The notes beneath the pieces were generated by a model that had not been told where the DNA came from, did no database searches, and worked only from the letters and a program-made list of their open reading frames with translations. Shown here one piece after another: positions 12,019-24,200 of a stretch of DNA of 64,000 bases. The stretch lies in contig NW_001799510.1 of NCBI RefSeq assembly GCF_000165425.1, forward strand, positions 685,871-749,870, read 5' to 3'. The stretch's first letter is position 1. Each line of letters begins with the position of its first letter. Source of the stretch: Paramecium tetraurelia (Eukaryota; Ciliophora; Oligohymenophorea; Peniculida; Parameciidae). The translations under genes and the position numbers were made by a program.

Positions 12019-13026
12019 TCATATAAATACTAATAAATTAATCTATGGGTACTGATTTTCTATAGTTTAATCCTTTTGTTTATTTAATTGTTTTTGATTG
12101 CTAAAATCGTAAACAATATAAATTACATCAATTTAATATATTTCTGTCCAAGTTAGTAGATTAGTAAGAGTTAAATTATCTTTAAAAATTGAGGATTTTC
12201 TCAAATACTCGATTTCCTCATTATCGATAGTTTCAGTATTTAGTGATTATTGTATGTATGTTAAAATAGTTTAAATATCTTTCTAAATAGCCTCGCTTTA
12301 AGTAGTTAAACCTAATTGAAATAAATCAGTTGATGATAGATGTCGATGGTTGTGAATCAAACGATAAATGAAAACGATTATTTATTCTTAATTGATGGTT
12401 AATAGTTTCTATGTTAATGATTTCCAAAATTGAAAATCTATATATTAGGGGATTTCAAAAAAGTTCATAATCTTTTAACTTATTCCTATTCTATATTTGT
12501 CTACCAACTTTTAGAAAATGATTTATTTGTTGATTCTAATTTTATTGATATTTAGACTTGGATTAGCATTGACAAAAATATAAAAGTGAGCTTCAAAATT
12601 AAATTTATTAATGCTATTTTATCTTCTTCTAGATTCATAAGAGTACCTTAGCTTTCTCATTTTATTTTGTTATTGTTGTATTTAATACGAATTAGTGCAA
12701 GAAACCTTTCTAACTTCCGTTGGTTTACGAGATTTGGATCTAACAACATCAATTGTATTATATCTTTCGTCCTCACTCTTAAAGGGTTTACTAAAGTTTT
12801 GTTACATCTTTTTGTAAACTTCAGTTTTCATTCTTTGTGGAACGAAAGGCAATATTTAGATGTGTTGTTGATTCAAAAATAAAGGAAGCTCTTCTATGAA
12901 CAGTTATTTCGGTTTGATCTTAGGTTATTGAATGGTTAAATCAATTTCAAATAATTTAGTGTTGATAGGAGATTGTTGCCTATCTGGAATCAAAGACAAC
13001 AATCTTCTAAATTGCGCTTTATTCAT
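12019..13026 (-). CDS. unknown basic protein
   Basis: 335 residues in one open frame without needed introns. The N-terminal half is basic and Gln-rich ('MNKAQFRRLLSLIPDRQQSP', then 'RRRQNS'); the C-terminal half is helical and hydrophobic. No domain is recognised. It starts 32 bp from the start codon of the divergent CFAP36 gene, so they probably share a promoter region. Confidence 0.65.
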
Positions 13027-13058
13027 TTCTAAATTAAATAATAAATACAAGTTTATAG
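13027..13058. promoter_or_regulatory. very short shared promoter region between divergent genes
   Basis: Only 32 bases separate the start codons of the minus-strand gene ending at 13026 and CFAP36 starting at 13059, so both 5' UTRs and the shared upstream sequence must overlap coding sequence or be extremely short. Confidence 0.4.
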
Positions 13059-14544
13059 ATGGGTCCAAAGCAATCTAAAGATAAAAAGTAAGAACCTCAG
13101 AAGCAGCAACCTTAAAAGCCTAAGGCCTAGTAGAAAAATGTGAAATAGAAGCCAGTCGAAGTGACTGATGATGTAATTCAATATGTATGAATCCTAGATA
13201 TGGATGTACGATTTGATTTTGTAGTATTTGGCTTCACCAATATGGAGGAACCCCATATCAGACTTTTTGGATGAGAATTGCATAATTTTTGATGATGAGG
13301 AGGAGAATAAGATTGTGTATCAAGAGATTCATAAGGTGAAATTTAAATTGTATGTTAGAAATTCAAAGGTATGATTGAGGCGATGATTGAATAATTAATG
13401 GTTGACATAGGAGTGGAGGATGAAGAATAATTGAGAAAGGTAATTGAAATAGGATTGAAAAATAAAAAACATAGAAAGTATTTTGAGTAATTGCTGATTG
13501 TTGAGAATTTCTTAGTGTTCAAAAAGTTGATGTTGAAAAGAAACAAGGAATTGGAATATGAAGCCTTAAAGGAATTGTAGAAAATAGATGTAGAGAGCAA
13601 TCTTCTAATAATAGGGTGGAAAAAATCCTGAAATGGATATTAAAGTGAAATAAGCTGAGCTTGAAAAAGAAAGAATGGAAATTGAACATGCTGTTGCAAT
13701 GTCAATAGCTGTTGAAAATGAAAAGGCCAAAATCCAAATTCAAGAAGATGAGGATTTCATTGAAGCAATAAGATAAAGTTAAATAGCATATGAAAAATAG
13801 TGTATCAATTCTAATACCATATTTAGAGGAAGAAATTTTATTAAGCTAAGTATAGTAGTAACCGTAAGTTGTCAATCATTAGGCCCCAATATAGAATCAA
13901 TAACCATAACCTTAACCTGATTAAAAGGCTGAATCCATATTGATTTTTGATGAGGAAGTCCCATCTAAAATTATTCAACCATAAATAAAACCATAAGAAA
14001 AATAAGAGCCTGCACCAATTAAATAACGAGAGCCTCTTCCACAGATAGTTTAATAAAAAGTTGAAGTTATGTCTTTGGCTCAAGAAAGAGAAGCATTACT
14101 TGCTCAAGGAAATCAATTAAAAGAAAATTTAAAGGAAATTGTAATTTTTTGATTTATTGGATAGGAAGAAACTTTTAAATAAAATATCAAAAATTAATAA
14201 GATTAGGAGACTTTGGAATAAAGAAAATAAAGATTGTAATAACAAAGAGAATTAATTAAGTAGAAGAAGATCAAAGAGAGATAAGATGAATTGAAGAAAT
14301 ATTAAGATGTAAATTAATTGTAATACATAAATTAGGGTGAGCAACAAGAATAAAAACCTGAATAATAGGAGAAAGGTCCTCTAGTAGTGGATATGGTAAA
14401 TACATCAATTATGTATATATTTAGACAGAATTCGTGGCTGACCAAAAGAGAGCTTAGGAGTTGGAGTTGAAGAAATAGGAATTAAAAAAGAGAGCAGAAT
14501 TATTGAAGAAAATAAAATAAGATGCATTACAAGAATAAGGATGA
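13059..14544 (+). CDS. CFAP36: CFAP36 (BART-like domain ciliary protein)
   Basis: 444 residues from seven exons, with introns at 13173-13197, 13336-13358, 13590-13614, 13802-13826, 14141-14164 and 14396-14424. Residues ~35-150 match the BART-like domain of CFAP36/CCDC104: 'WMYDLILQYLASPIWRNPI', 'FLDENCIIFDDEEENK' and 'EIHKKFKGMIEAMIEQLM'. Two ubiquitin-interacting-like helices follow ('EIEHAVAMSIAVENEKA', 'DFIEAIRQSQIAYE') and then a long Gln/Lys/Glu coiled coil. CFAP36 interacts with the ARL3 GTPase at the ciliary base in animals. The start is the first ATG, preceded by a basic Gln-rich leader (MGPKQSKDKK). Confidence 0.93.
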
Positions 14545-15311
14545 AATTATAATTAAATAGCATAATGCAATATTATTCATTTATTCTTTTCAATCTTAGA
14601 GGATAAGGAATTTAAAGATAAATTTAAAATTTTGTTTGGTTCATTTTTTTGTTTTTATTTGGTTAATTCTTAGTGTTTCTAAGAAAGTAAGCAAAACTAA
14701 TAATTTTTTTTGGGATCTTGTTTTTATCTCTTCTGATTCTGATAAACTTATTAAAACTTAATATTGGAAGTTATTGAACTCATTGTTAAGGAGGATGATC
14801 TTGATTGTTGTATTGATGATGATATTCTTCTACTTTGTGAGATCTATGAGTCAGTACTTTATTATTCCTATTTTAAGTAGAATTTCAAATTTTTAGGGGA
14901 GTACCTGCTTTCAATTTATGAGTATTTTTTGTTTTCAATTTTAGGTGGAGAAGTCCCTATAATCTTAATTACAACTTAAGGCTAACTTTGGCGATTACTG
15001 GATTATACTTTTTAATGATGTGATTCTATTATAACAGAATTATTCAATCCATTTAGTTTATTATAATAGCGATGTAACCTATACGACCTAATTAATTCTG
15101 AGAATTCAATATCATTGACAAAGCTAGAAAAGTTTTTCGATGCCTATTTATCTTCTAAAAAGTAATTTGTTAAATGATTACTCTTTTAAATATAAAGATG
15201 TTACTTAATCTAATTTGAGTGTTGAAGTATAAAGCAGAAAATCAGAAATTCCATTTAAACATTATTCAACATTCAGAAAGTCCTAATTTTCTGCGAATGT
15301 AGGTGTGTGAT
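14545..15311 (+). other. probable gene, exon structure not resolved
   Basis: Several coding-like segments lie on the plus strand but in changing frames, and I could not join them with consistent 20-31-nt introns. Examples are 'VIELIVKEDDLDCCIDDDIL', 'NFKFLGEYLLSIYE', 'QSQLQLKANFGDYWIILFND', 'NYSIHLVYYNSDV', 'SLTKLEKFFDAYLSSKK' and a C-terminal 'KSEIPFKHYSTFRKSQFSA' ending at TGA 15309. It is either a multi-exon gene or a decayed one. No family is assigned. Confidence 0.35.
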
Positions 15312-15458
15312 CATTAATTGAAGTGTTATTAGCATGCATGTTAATTCCAATTAATCAATTAATTTTTTATTATTAAAATAATTAAAAATAATATATGAAA
15401 GATTGACTTTGAGTAAATAAGTGTATAGATATTTGTACATCATTTGATCAATAAAAAT

Positions 15459-16658
15459 TCATTAAACTTAATGCCCATACCTCCCAACATTTTTTCTAAG
15501 AATCTACTCCAAAGGACCCATCAATTTAGTAAATGATTTAAAATCACAATAGTAGAGAGTACAATCAGTCTAAAGAAATGAGTAAAATTTATATGTACTA
15601 TAGCTATAATAGTGGCCTGTCGTGGACTATTCTATAATAAGGCTAATTCCCCAAAATAATCACCTGATTAATATGAATAAACCTTGTCTTAGTACTCATC
15701 CTTATAAGCTTCTAGTTCTCCTTCAACAATTAAGTATATTGTATCCCCTTACTCTCCCTATTTAATTGAAATATTATTAAATAAAAACTTGATTGATAAC
15801 TTTTTCTCCTTTGCTATATTTTTTTTCCTCCAAGATATCACAAAACTGTAATTTCTCGTATGAATCTAAAGACTTTAACAATTCTATTGTATTCAATATT
15901 TATTCCATTTCTTCTCTCTTTCTAATGGCTTTAACCTTCACAAATAATTCGAAAGTTTTTCTATCTAAAGTAAAAGCCACCACAGGTTTAATTGCTTTAA
16001 TAGTAGCAGCACGAGGAGTATTATACAATAAAGCAAGTTCACCAAAGCATTCGCCAGGCAAATAGGTTTTCAGTTTTGTTTCTTAATGTTAATTAGGGAA
16101 TTTCTTTGTGCATTCTAATTCACCTTCATCAACTACGTATAATTCATTTCCATCATCTCCTTGGTGTATAACTATGTCTCCAGTTCTAAAAATAATCATA
16201 ATTTTAATGATTACTAAAACTTCTTCTCTTCCGTTGCACAAATAACAGTTTCTAAGTTTTATTCATCTAAGACTTAAAATAGAAATGAATTCAAAATTTT
16301 TTTTTTAATTTTCTCAATTTAATCTTTAGTTTTTTCAATGAAATTTGGTTTAAACCGTTCATTTTTGTTGAATTCTCCTTGGATTGCAACATCTGATTTT
16401 ATGGTTTATTTATTATTTTTGCTACAAAGTAAAAGTACTTCTTACCCCTCCTCTTCTTCTCTTTGATAAGACTAAAATTATTTATTAATTTGTGATTCTA
16501 ATAATCACACATTTCATACATTATTTCTGAAGCCAATTAATACTCCAACCTATAATGTCATCTGGTCTAATTTTTAGGATCTAAGAAATTAATTTATCAA
16601 AGATTGGCTTAACATACTTATTCATATACTCCTGAATAGTTTCTTAGGGTTAATTCAT
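15459..16658 (-). CDS. cAMP-dependent protein kinase regulatory subunit
   Basis: 354 residues from six exons (introns 15570-15598, 15758-15788, 16186-16214, 16422-16445, 16498-16519). The N-terminus has an RII-type dimerisation/docking helix pair ('EYMNKYVKPIFDKLISQILK' then 'RPDDII'). Two cyclic-nucleotide-binding domains follow, each with an intact phosphate-binding cassette: 'GECFGELALLYNTPRAATIK' and 'GDYFGELALLQNSPRQATI'. The end (LGP-like 'LMGPLEQILRKNVGRY') is typical of PKA-R. In the hinge before the first domain I see no RRxS/A inhibitor site. In ciliates PKA controls ciliary beat; the docking domain suggests AKAP or spoke anchoring. Confidence 0.95.
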
Positions 16659-16754
16659 TAATAGATATAAATTTATGGAGTTTATAATAATATTTTGTAG
16701 ATAAATAATATAACAAAAAAAGCATATTTATTGAATAAGCTGAAACATTGATAA

Positions 16755-18820
16755 TCATAATTCTAAGATCTCAATTCCTAATTGGAAGAATCTGTTAGCA
16801 AGTAGATATCTCGCATAATTAATTCTTGATTGTTAAACATTAAAACATTGCTTCTCAAACATTTAAGGAATACTTAAATCTATATTCTTCATTATTTAGG
16901 ATATGTAATAAATGGTAAACATTCCACAATCATATTAATTATATTATTAACTCACTTCACAAACCTACCAAGAATTTTTAACAGCAAAATTAGATTGATT
17001 CAACAATTTAACCATTTAATACAATAAATCAGCCCTTTTATCTTTCATTGAATCTATCAAATACAATGTCTAATTTTCATAAACCACAGATAAAAAATGA
17101 CTTCGATCTAAATTTAAGTAAAAAACAAACCTTGAAGGCTGTTACTTCTTACTATAATCAATTATTTATCTAAATATTCTAATAATAATATATATATTTT
17201 ATTTACTTAGTTTATATTTCATCATTCTTTGATATTAGACTACCAAAAATGTCTTAAGATTAGCTGCAATTGATAAAAACAGTTCTTTAATCTTATTTAT
17301 AACTTTAAGAGATTTACTCCCTATAAGTTTAAATTTGAGAAATCACAAGATCTATGATACCGGAATTAAGCCATCTTCCAGGTTACAAAGATTGAAGTTA
17401 ATAATTATTTACTCCATAATCTCCAAAATTTAAGAGATAGCGAGTTGGATTTAAATTTGACTTCTTTTTCTACAGTTAATATCCTTGATTCAAATATAAG
17501 ACTTCTTTTCCATTTTAAAAGCATTTTTGAGGCTTGGATGTATCCAAATACTTTTTCCCTTCATGTAATTTTATAAATTAAAATAATCCATTTTTCTTAC
17601 CATTTTCAAAATTCCCTTCCAAATAATCTTCATTATTTTATAATTCTCTTCCAAATCCATATTATATGCCTAGCTTAAATTCTCCATCAAAATATAATTA
17701 ATTTCCAATGTATAAACTCCCAATACCATCGAATAATCCATCACTAAAACACCCTCTGTATGTATTCTGTTGTTAACTTAATTATCCTTTGATTCCCAAA
17801 TCATATTACGCCTTTTTGACATTCGGATCAAAATTTTCATTAACAGGTCCTTTGTAGGTAAATACTTGATCTTTTCTGAATAATTATTCATCATTCAAAT
17901 GTTCAATGCGAAAGCTAAAATAAACCACATTGGTGTCGATCGAAAGTGATATAGGGACGCAATATTAATCTTGATAAGAATCCCAAATATTTCCAGTTAT
18001 TCTATAAATTATTAATTAAATATAATTACATCGTTCCATCATACAGTAATAATTTTCTCTAAGGTTATTAATGATAAATCACTTTACTAAATTTGATTAT
18101 TTGTTGTTTATGTTATGACAACTCTTAAATTTTTTTTGCTTGAGCCTTTTCTTTTTTTTTCTGTTCCAATTTTATACTGCTCTAAAGTAATGTATTTTAA
18201 TCGATTTCAATTTTTTCAATTTGAATTATCTATGCCATAATAATACCAAAATTTTGTTTTAAAATCGAAGGCGAGTATTCCTATTGGCTTTAATTTTAAT
18301 CGAATAACATTCCAAGTTCAGATATTTTTTTAATTTCCTCTGTAGATATATCTTTTAAATCAAAAATAACTTAGAATAATATTTTAAAATCTTCTTTAGT
18401 AACTGTTTCAAGCATTTGGACTACTTCCTTCTCATAAACTATTGATAAAAGTTCATCATTTTCCTATTTAACAAGTTGTAATTCTTCATCAGTTTAAATT
18501 ATTCCTATTGACTTCATCAATCTTGATATTGATTCTTTCGCTGGTTTGCTATAATGTATTATGGTTAATAGAAAATTAATAATGTGATTCAATATAAACA
18601 ATTATCCTAGAAACAATCCATTGAGTTTTTTGATCTTATTTATTGATCCACATTTTCTAAACAGCCATATGACTTGGCCCATTTCTTCTCCATCCAACTC
18701 ATGATAACTATGGAATTATATATCTTGATCCTCCTAATTTTTCATCGTGTCTTTGTTTTGTTCGAATGCCCATCTAACATATTCTTAGAAATTCACTTTT
18801 TCTTTGATTAAAGATTGCAT
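16755..18820 (-). CDS. MORN-repeat protein fused to Ulp1/SENP-type (C48) cysteine protease domain
   Basis: 669 residues with introns 17179-17206 and 18002-18029 (28 nt each). The N-terminal ~190 residues are helical. A middle region has about three MORN-type units ('YRGCFSDGLFDGIGSL', 'YFDGEFKLGIQYGFG', 'YLEGNFENGKKNGLF'). The C-terminal ~240 residues form a Ulp1-fold protease: 'PGRWLNSGIIDLVI' (the WLND element), catalytic His ~556 in 'DRSHFLSVV', Asp ~571 in 'LYLIDSM', and Cys ~613 in 'QQYNQYDCGMF' with the preceding oxyanion-side Gln. Ulp1/SENP enzymes process or remove SUMO and related modifiers. Activity is inferred from the intact triad. ATG 18238 was rejected as start because the frame continues open to 18820. 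A related gene lies at 22585-24169. Confidence 0.88.
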
Positions 18821-18894
18821 AGATGAACAAATTTAAGTGCTTTAATTTATTTCTATAATTATATTACATATAAATAACAATTTCAATTTTATAC

Positions 18895-19432
18895 TCATCT
18901 CTTCTTTCTCTATTACTCTTTCCATTTATTCCTTTAATTGTCATAATATTCACTCTAATCCTTATTTGCAAAAGTGTCCACCTGTATATCTGATTTCAAC
19001 TCTGGATTCGCATCCTCTCCTCGTTTCTCGAATTCCTTCTCATCGACTATGATCTATTTCATTAAATCATAAAATAACCTAATCTGATAAATCAAACTCT
19101 GGATGTACCAATTTTACTTTCGATATCAAGACCGGAATATTATTTAATAAAGCATAATGAACAACCTCACAAGCATCCTGGACTTTCGGAGATATGTTAT
19201 GACCCAATTATGCCTCAGTGATTACTTATCTGATTCTCAGCATCAAAAAGTCCCTTTAGTACCCTTAAATTATTATTCTATTCAATTGATCAATTCTATC
19301 TATTAAATGAGGATTATTTGCATTCTATTTCTGACTACTAGTCCCACTAACCTTCTTAAAGAATTACCCAGCTTGGGTTAAATTAGGTTCCTATTTTATC
19401 TAACCCATCAATTTTTACAGAAATCCTTTCAT
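18895..19432 (-). CDS. unknown helical protein
   Basis: 170 residues from two exons (25-nt intron 19054-19078). Starts MKGFLQKLMGQIKQEPNL; the centre is helical ('CEVVHYALLNNIPVLISKVK') and the last 50 residues are charged (ending 'RNKWKEQQRKKR'). No domain is recognised. It starts upstream of and on the same strand as the MORN-protease gene. Confidence 0.7.
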
Positions 19433-19638
19433 GTAATTGTAATATTATATATAATAAGAATTATTTTTCTTACAATAATTGACATAATCGAATGTGTAAA
19501 AACAAATTAAAATAATAATTGACACTTAAATGGATTTATGAAAATAATCATAGTAAATGATTTCTAAAGAGACTCTTATAATTTAATTATTATGGTTTTG
19601 AGTTAAAAGAATTGAAAATCAAACAATCAAACATCTTT

Positions 19639-21146
19639 TCAAAATAGTACATTAGAAATAAACATTTAATCTGGGTCAGCAGTGGCCTATAAGCATTCTC
19701 CATAATTCAATAAATCTCTATTTGGACTCAAATGAGAAATCCTCACTTAATCCTTAAGAGGAACTCTACTATGATTCATTCTAGCAGCACGGTATCTTTC
19801 TTCTATTATTTCTGTAAAATTTGGTTGGCTGGTTAACCTTTCATTTATCATTTTGATTAAGGGTTATTTCAATAACTTTTTATCAATCTTAGGTTAATCC
19901 TTCTTTTGAATTCGATAAGATGAAGGAGGAATCTAAAATATCAATAATATCATACGAATCCTCCCATTTTATTTTATTATTTCACTTTATTCATGTAAAG
20001 GATTTCTTCTCTGTCATTTGAATTTTATAAGACTGAAATAAACAAATCTTATGGATTGATTCTTAATAGATCATTGGAATGAGAATCCTATTTCGCTTGT
20101 CTGGGAGTGGAAATCTCAAACTCAAATTAGGAAGTAATAAATAATTTTTAGAAACATGCTTCTGGAGTAACATGAGATAAAAACCTATGTGGCTGTTTAA
20201 TAACATTCATATTTTTCAAATAGTAATTAGTAACTTCAATGCCACAATATTATTAAGAGGAATTATTATTATTTTATTGATTCTGCGTTTAACTGATAAA
20301 TGTGAATGGTAGAAAAGTAGCTTTACTTACTAAATTCTAATCAATATGTTGGATTCCTTTAGGGAGTTTTTTTAGATATTACCCAATATTTTAAGTGGAT
20401 ATCTGATAATGATTAGAATTTTCAGGCTCTGATCTTCCCCAAATAGCTCTGCAATGATAAAACTATGCTTTCTCTAAATTTGCCTGCAAGTAGGCTTCTT
20501 ATCCAAGTTTATCAAAGCACACAACCTCTAAATACTTATCTTTAAAATGCCACGAATATTGCAGTAATTTCTTTAATATTTTGACTGCTGTCTCATGCAT
20601 TTTTAAATTGTGTGCTATGATACTTAGTTTAAGTAACACTTTCAATCGAAATGATTTCTAGACTTCTTCAACATCATTACAAATATCACATAAATGCAAC
20701 TAAAAAATAATGATTTTAATTACTAATTATGTGTAGGTTTGAATAGCTGAAGAGTAATATGTGAATTTTAAATAGGTTTCTGCCACCAATATGTAAGTGT
20801 TTAGTAGTCCTAAAATGTTGTCTCTTACAACATGTAAAATCATAACATCTACAACTGCATCGATTGCTTTATCAAGTTCTTTATTTTTGAATGCTGTTGA
20901 GTATTATTATTATAACTGTTACAAAATTGCTGGGTATTTACTGTTCCTTCTTTAGAATAATGTTGAACTAATAGATTTATAATGATGAGCTCTACTCGTT
21001 GTTAGCAGATCGCTATTCATTTAAGTTTCAGTTTCATGAGTTTTCAATGAATCAAGATTTAGTTTGAATAATTTTTTCTTGATTGATTCAGAACGAGAAA
21101 TTCCTCTCCTCGGTGTATTTAGCTAATAAATTTTGTTTTAAAGCAT
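19639..21146 (-). CDS. TPR-like helical repeat protein
   Basis: 486 residues with introns 19933-19955 and 20700-20723. An in-frame TGA just upstream of ATG 21146 fixes the start. Residues ~90-270 form helix pairs of TPR character, for example 'NTYILVAETYLKFTYYSSAI' and 'EVVCFDKLGQEAYLQANLEK' followed by 'AQFYHCRAIWG'. The rest is Ser/Asn/Gln-rich. TPR arrays serve as protein-protein interaction scaffolds; the partner is unknown. The second intron (20700-20723) is a multiple of three without a stop, so its removal is inferred from its GT..AG form and hydrophobic content. Confidence 0.7.
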
Positions 21147-21198
21147 TTATCAAATATTAATAAAAATTGCAAATTCATAATTATAACAAAGAAAAGTT

Positions 21199-22542
21199 TC
21201 ATTATTAAAGTTTAAATTAAACTACATTTAAAATGGTATTCTATAAATTTCCCAATCTGACCAAATTCTTGACTTTTCTTTATAGTTAATCCCCATTGTC
21301 AATGAAAGGAGTATCATATTTTTATTTATATTATTTTTATCTTTATTTACTCTCATGATACAACTCATTGAGTCTGAATTCAGTTATACTTTTATATGAA
21401 TCTCCTTAACTTTCATGAGAAATATCATTTTCCCTTGATAATTATGGTCTTTGGACTCTTCTATTCGTAAATTTACCCTTTTGGATTTTAGGTTGGGATT
21501 TGCTAGTTTGACTACCATTTTCAAAAAATTCCTTTAAGATTTAAGGATTGGATTAATTGATACTAAATTTGTCAGCTACCTCTAGAAACCTATTTCTGAT
21601 ATTAAGTTTGGAAACTTCAGATTCGGATCTGAACATTTTTACATTTTGTTTTTATTGATTTCTAATTTTTTCAGGCATATTTCTATTGAATACATGGTAC
21701 TTTATTTAATCTTCAATACTATATCATTAATACATATACTTTTAAATGTGATTGTAGTATTCCTAGCATTGTTTTTCAGGTTTTCTTTTGACTTCTGCTT
21801 GTTTAAGAACTGTGTTTCTTAATTTTTAAAAGAGTGAAATAGGTTAAACTTACTACTTGATTTCTTGTTAACTTGATTGTTATTTTTACTGATCTAGATT
21901 TCTATGTACATAATCAAAAAACCATTTCTTTTTTTGAAATACATTCATCATTCTCCATGCATCTTCATCTGTAATTTCCTTTTTTAATAATAATTCTTTT
22001 TCTTCTTCCTTCAAACGTTCACCACTGAGTTTTTCACATCTCCTTATCAATTATTCTTCCTTAGAACCAGACATGCTTCTTTAAGTAAATTTTCTATTTG
22101 CTGCTCTGAATCTAGATTATGCTATTGGTTGAAGCAGTTCCTTTGTACTGGATGTCAATTGCATCAATGTTTCCTTCCGTTCCAATTTTGGTGGATTTTT
22201 GGGTTATGGATTCTAAGGTATTATAATAGATTATTTCCTTTTGTGTTAAAATCTCTCTACTAGATTGAAGATTTAGTCAGCTTAATTTTTTTTTATTGAT
22301 TTATGCCTTGTTTGTTGACGTCTAGGAGGAGTTCTAGGTGATTTCTCAATATCGTTGTTATCCATTTGTAACATTTATTTTGCACTTATAGATCCTTTTA
22401 GGAAGAGATCAAAAATTTTGTTGTTTGGCATAGTAACAATTTCTAAACCAAGAGGTGGAGGTACAAATGTTGATTTGGTTGTGGAAGCGAAGTCAAGAGT
22501 TTTTGGTGATGGATTATGAGAATGAAGCTTTTCAAATTTCAT
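21199..22542 (-). CDS. unknown basic protein
   Basis: 440 residues with one certain intron (21719-21739, 21 nt). Starts MKFEKLHSHNPSPKTLDF; later ATGs at 22384 and 22375 are in the same open frame and were not taken as start. The protein is Lys/Arg/Gln/Ser-rich and mostly disordered, with a helical piece 'EEEKELLLKKEITDEDAWRM' then 'FQKKKWFFDYVHRNLD'. A possible 36-nt intron at 21818-21853 would keep the frame and cannot be decided. No family is recognised. Confidence 0.7.
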
Positions 22543-22584
22543 TATATTATATTTAAACTAACATCAAATTATTCAATGATATTC

Positions 22585-24169
22585 TCAATAATGCAACCAA
22601 TGCGCTTAATTGTTAACCATCGTAAAATATATATGTCTGCGCAACTTACTTATTTTTTTTTTATCCTTATAGTCGTCATTCTTTTTCTAATCAACCTTTA
22701 TCTCCAAAGCCTCTTTCTTTATCTCTTCCTTTCTTATCTCAAAATCTATTTGGTTCATATCTTTTTTCCACTCCTTAAGTACCAAAAGGGAATTATAGAT
22801 GCAATGTATTCCACAATCGTAACCATTTCTCTGCTATTCAATATCTTTTATTCTATTTAGCTTTCTTTTATCTGTTATTTTTATGCGAGGAAATAAGTCA
22901 TTAATATTCTTGATTGCTACTTCCTATTAATGTTCAGTGAAATGGTTAGGTATTGAATCCAACAAATATATAGTTCCCTCTTCCTTCTAATTCTGTTCCA
23001 AAACTAAAACAACAAAATGAGATCTTCCAATATTCAAAGCAAATATGTATCTATTCTTATTATTATTAATATCTATGTTATATTTTTTCTAGTATGACAT
23101 CCAAAATTCTTTTGAGTAATATTATTGTTCAAAGATGTCACTAGAAAATATATCTGCAGAATCGCAAGAGTTTATCACATAATTTTGGTATTTTGAATCT
23201 CCAATGTTGTCACACTCATGTAATCTTATTATTTCACTACTTGCATAATATAGGTAGTAATCTATAACCTTTTGATTAATCCATCTCCCCTCAAATATAG
23301 TTTGGAATACATAATAATCAATAGAATTGTCCGCCTGATAACAAATGGGCAATACAGTTTTTTCATTATCCCTAGTCACACACTTTATCGTATTTTCTGG
23401 GAGAGTAACAATCTTAACTTGACCTTAGTAAAACCCATCTCGAAACACTGCACTTATTTTATAGTTAGGATTGGAAAAGGTTCCTTCACCTACGGGAGCC
23501 AATCTGTCATTAATTTCCCCTTTGTATTGAGATTGCATCATTAATGTATTTATGTTCGGTATATACTTCTCTATCGCAAAATTTAACTCAAAACAATTGT
23601 TTCCGTTGTATATTACTTTAGTAGGAATTTAAATCGGTATCCCTGTTTCGCTAAATCTTCCTTTCAGTCTAATAGAAATAAATATAATATATATACATAT
23701 TTTAGTTTGGCAACAAAAGAAGGCTTTCTCCAAAGTAATCAAAATTACCCTGCTTATTCTACTCATCCTTTGGAAGATTAACTTTTGGCAAGTCGAATTG
23801 ATTCTCAATATGCACAACTTTATAAATTGTTTTTGTTATTTTTCTTAAACTATTTAGAGGTTAAAATTCGATTGTGCGTGGTGCATCATATTCATTAATG
23901 TAAATGAACAATTTAAAATCTTGGTCTTTTATTAGGAAAGAAATTTTGAAGGTTTTATTTGACTGTTTGCACTCCCTACAAATTTTTTCATACAATCCAT
24001 TATATTTCGAGTTTAAAAGAAATAACTATTCAGAATGCTTTTCATTTATGGCTTATTGAAAAAGATTGTATCTTTCACCTAATTCTTATTCTGATTTCAC
24101 TCGATAAGCTTTATAGGAATCAAGCAAGGAATTTAGTTTTTACATTGTTGGAGTCATCAAAATATACAT
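22585..24169 (-). CDS. Ulp1/SENP-type cysteine protease with MORN-like region, second copy
   Basis: 518 residues with one 28-nt intron (23669-23696). Residues ~190-260 resemble MORN units ('GEGTFSNPNYKISAVFRDGF'). The protease domain follows: 'EGRWINQKVIDYYLYYA', catalytic His ~375 in 'GRSHFVVLVL', Asp ~395 in 'IYLLDSIPN', and Cys ~443 in 'QQRNGYDCGIHCIYNSLL', so the triad is intact. The C-terminal ~60 residues are a basic tail. The domain order and the 'GRW[LI]N..[IV]ID' start match the gene at 16755-18820, so the two are probably paralogues with diverged N-termini. Likely acts on SUMO or another ubiquitin-like modifier; substrate unknown. Confidence 0.88.
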
Positions 24170-24200
24170 ATATTTAATATCAAAAGAAAAAATTATTAAT
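24170..24200. promoter_or_regulatory. 31-bp region between divergent start codons
   Basis: The start codons of the second MORN-protease gene (minus) and the next unknown gene (plus) are separated by 31 AT-rich bases, so both must be transcribed from a shared, extremely small promoter. Confidence 0.4.

Noticed and set aside
12667-12882. Plus-strand frame in the unknown gene region
   Set aside because: It is the antisense shadow of the longer minus-strand frame 12019-13026.
17101-17130. GT..AG segment upstream of the catalytic His in the MORN-protease gene as an intron
   Set aside because: Reading through gives the expected beta-strand before the His (RFVFYLNLDRSHF) and keeps the frame.
16755-18238. 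ATG at 18238 as the start of the first MORN-protease
   Set aside because: The same frame stays open without TGA for 194 more codons up to ATG 18820 with protein-like content.
21818-21853. 36-nt intron in the unknown gene at 21199-22542
   Set aside because: It is longer than the other introns, divisible by three and has no stop, so it cannot be told from coding sequence.
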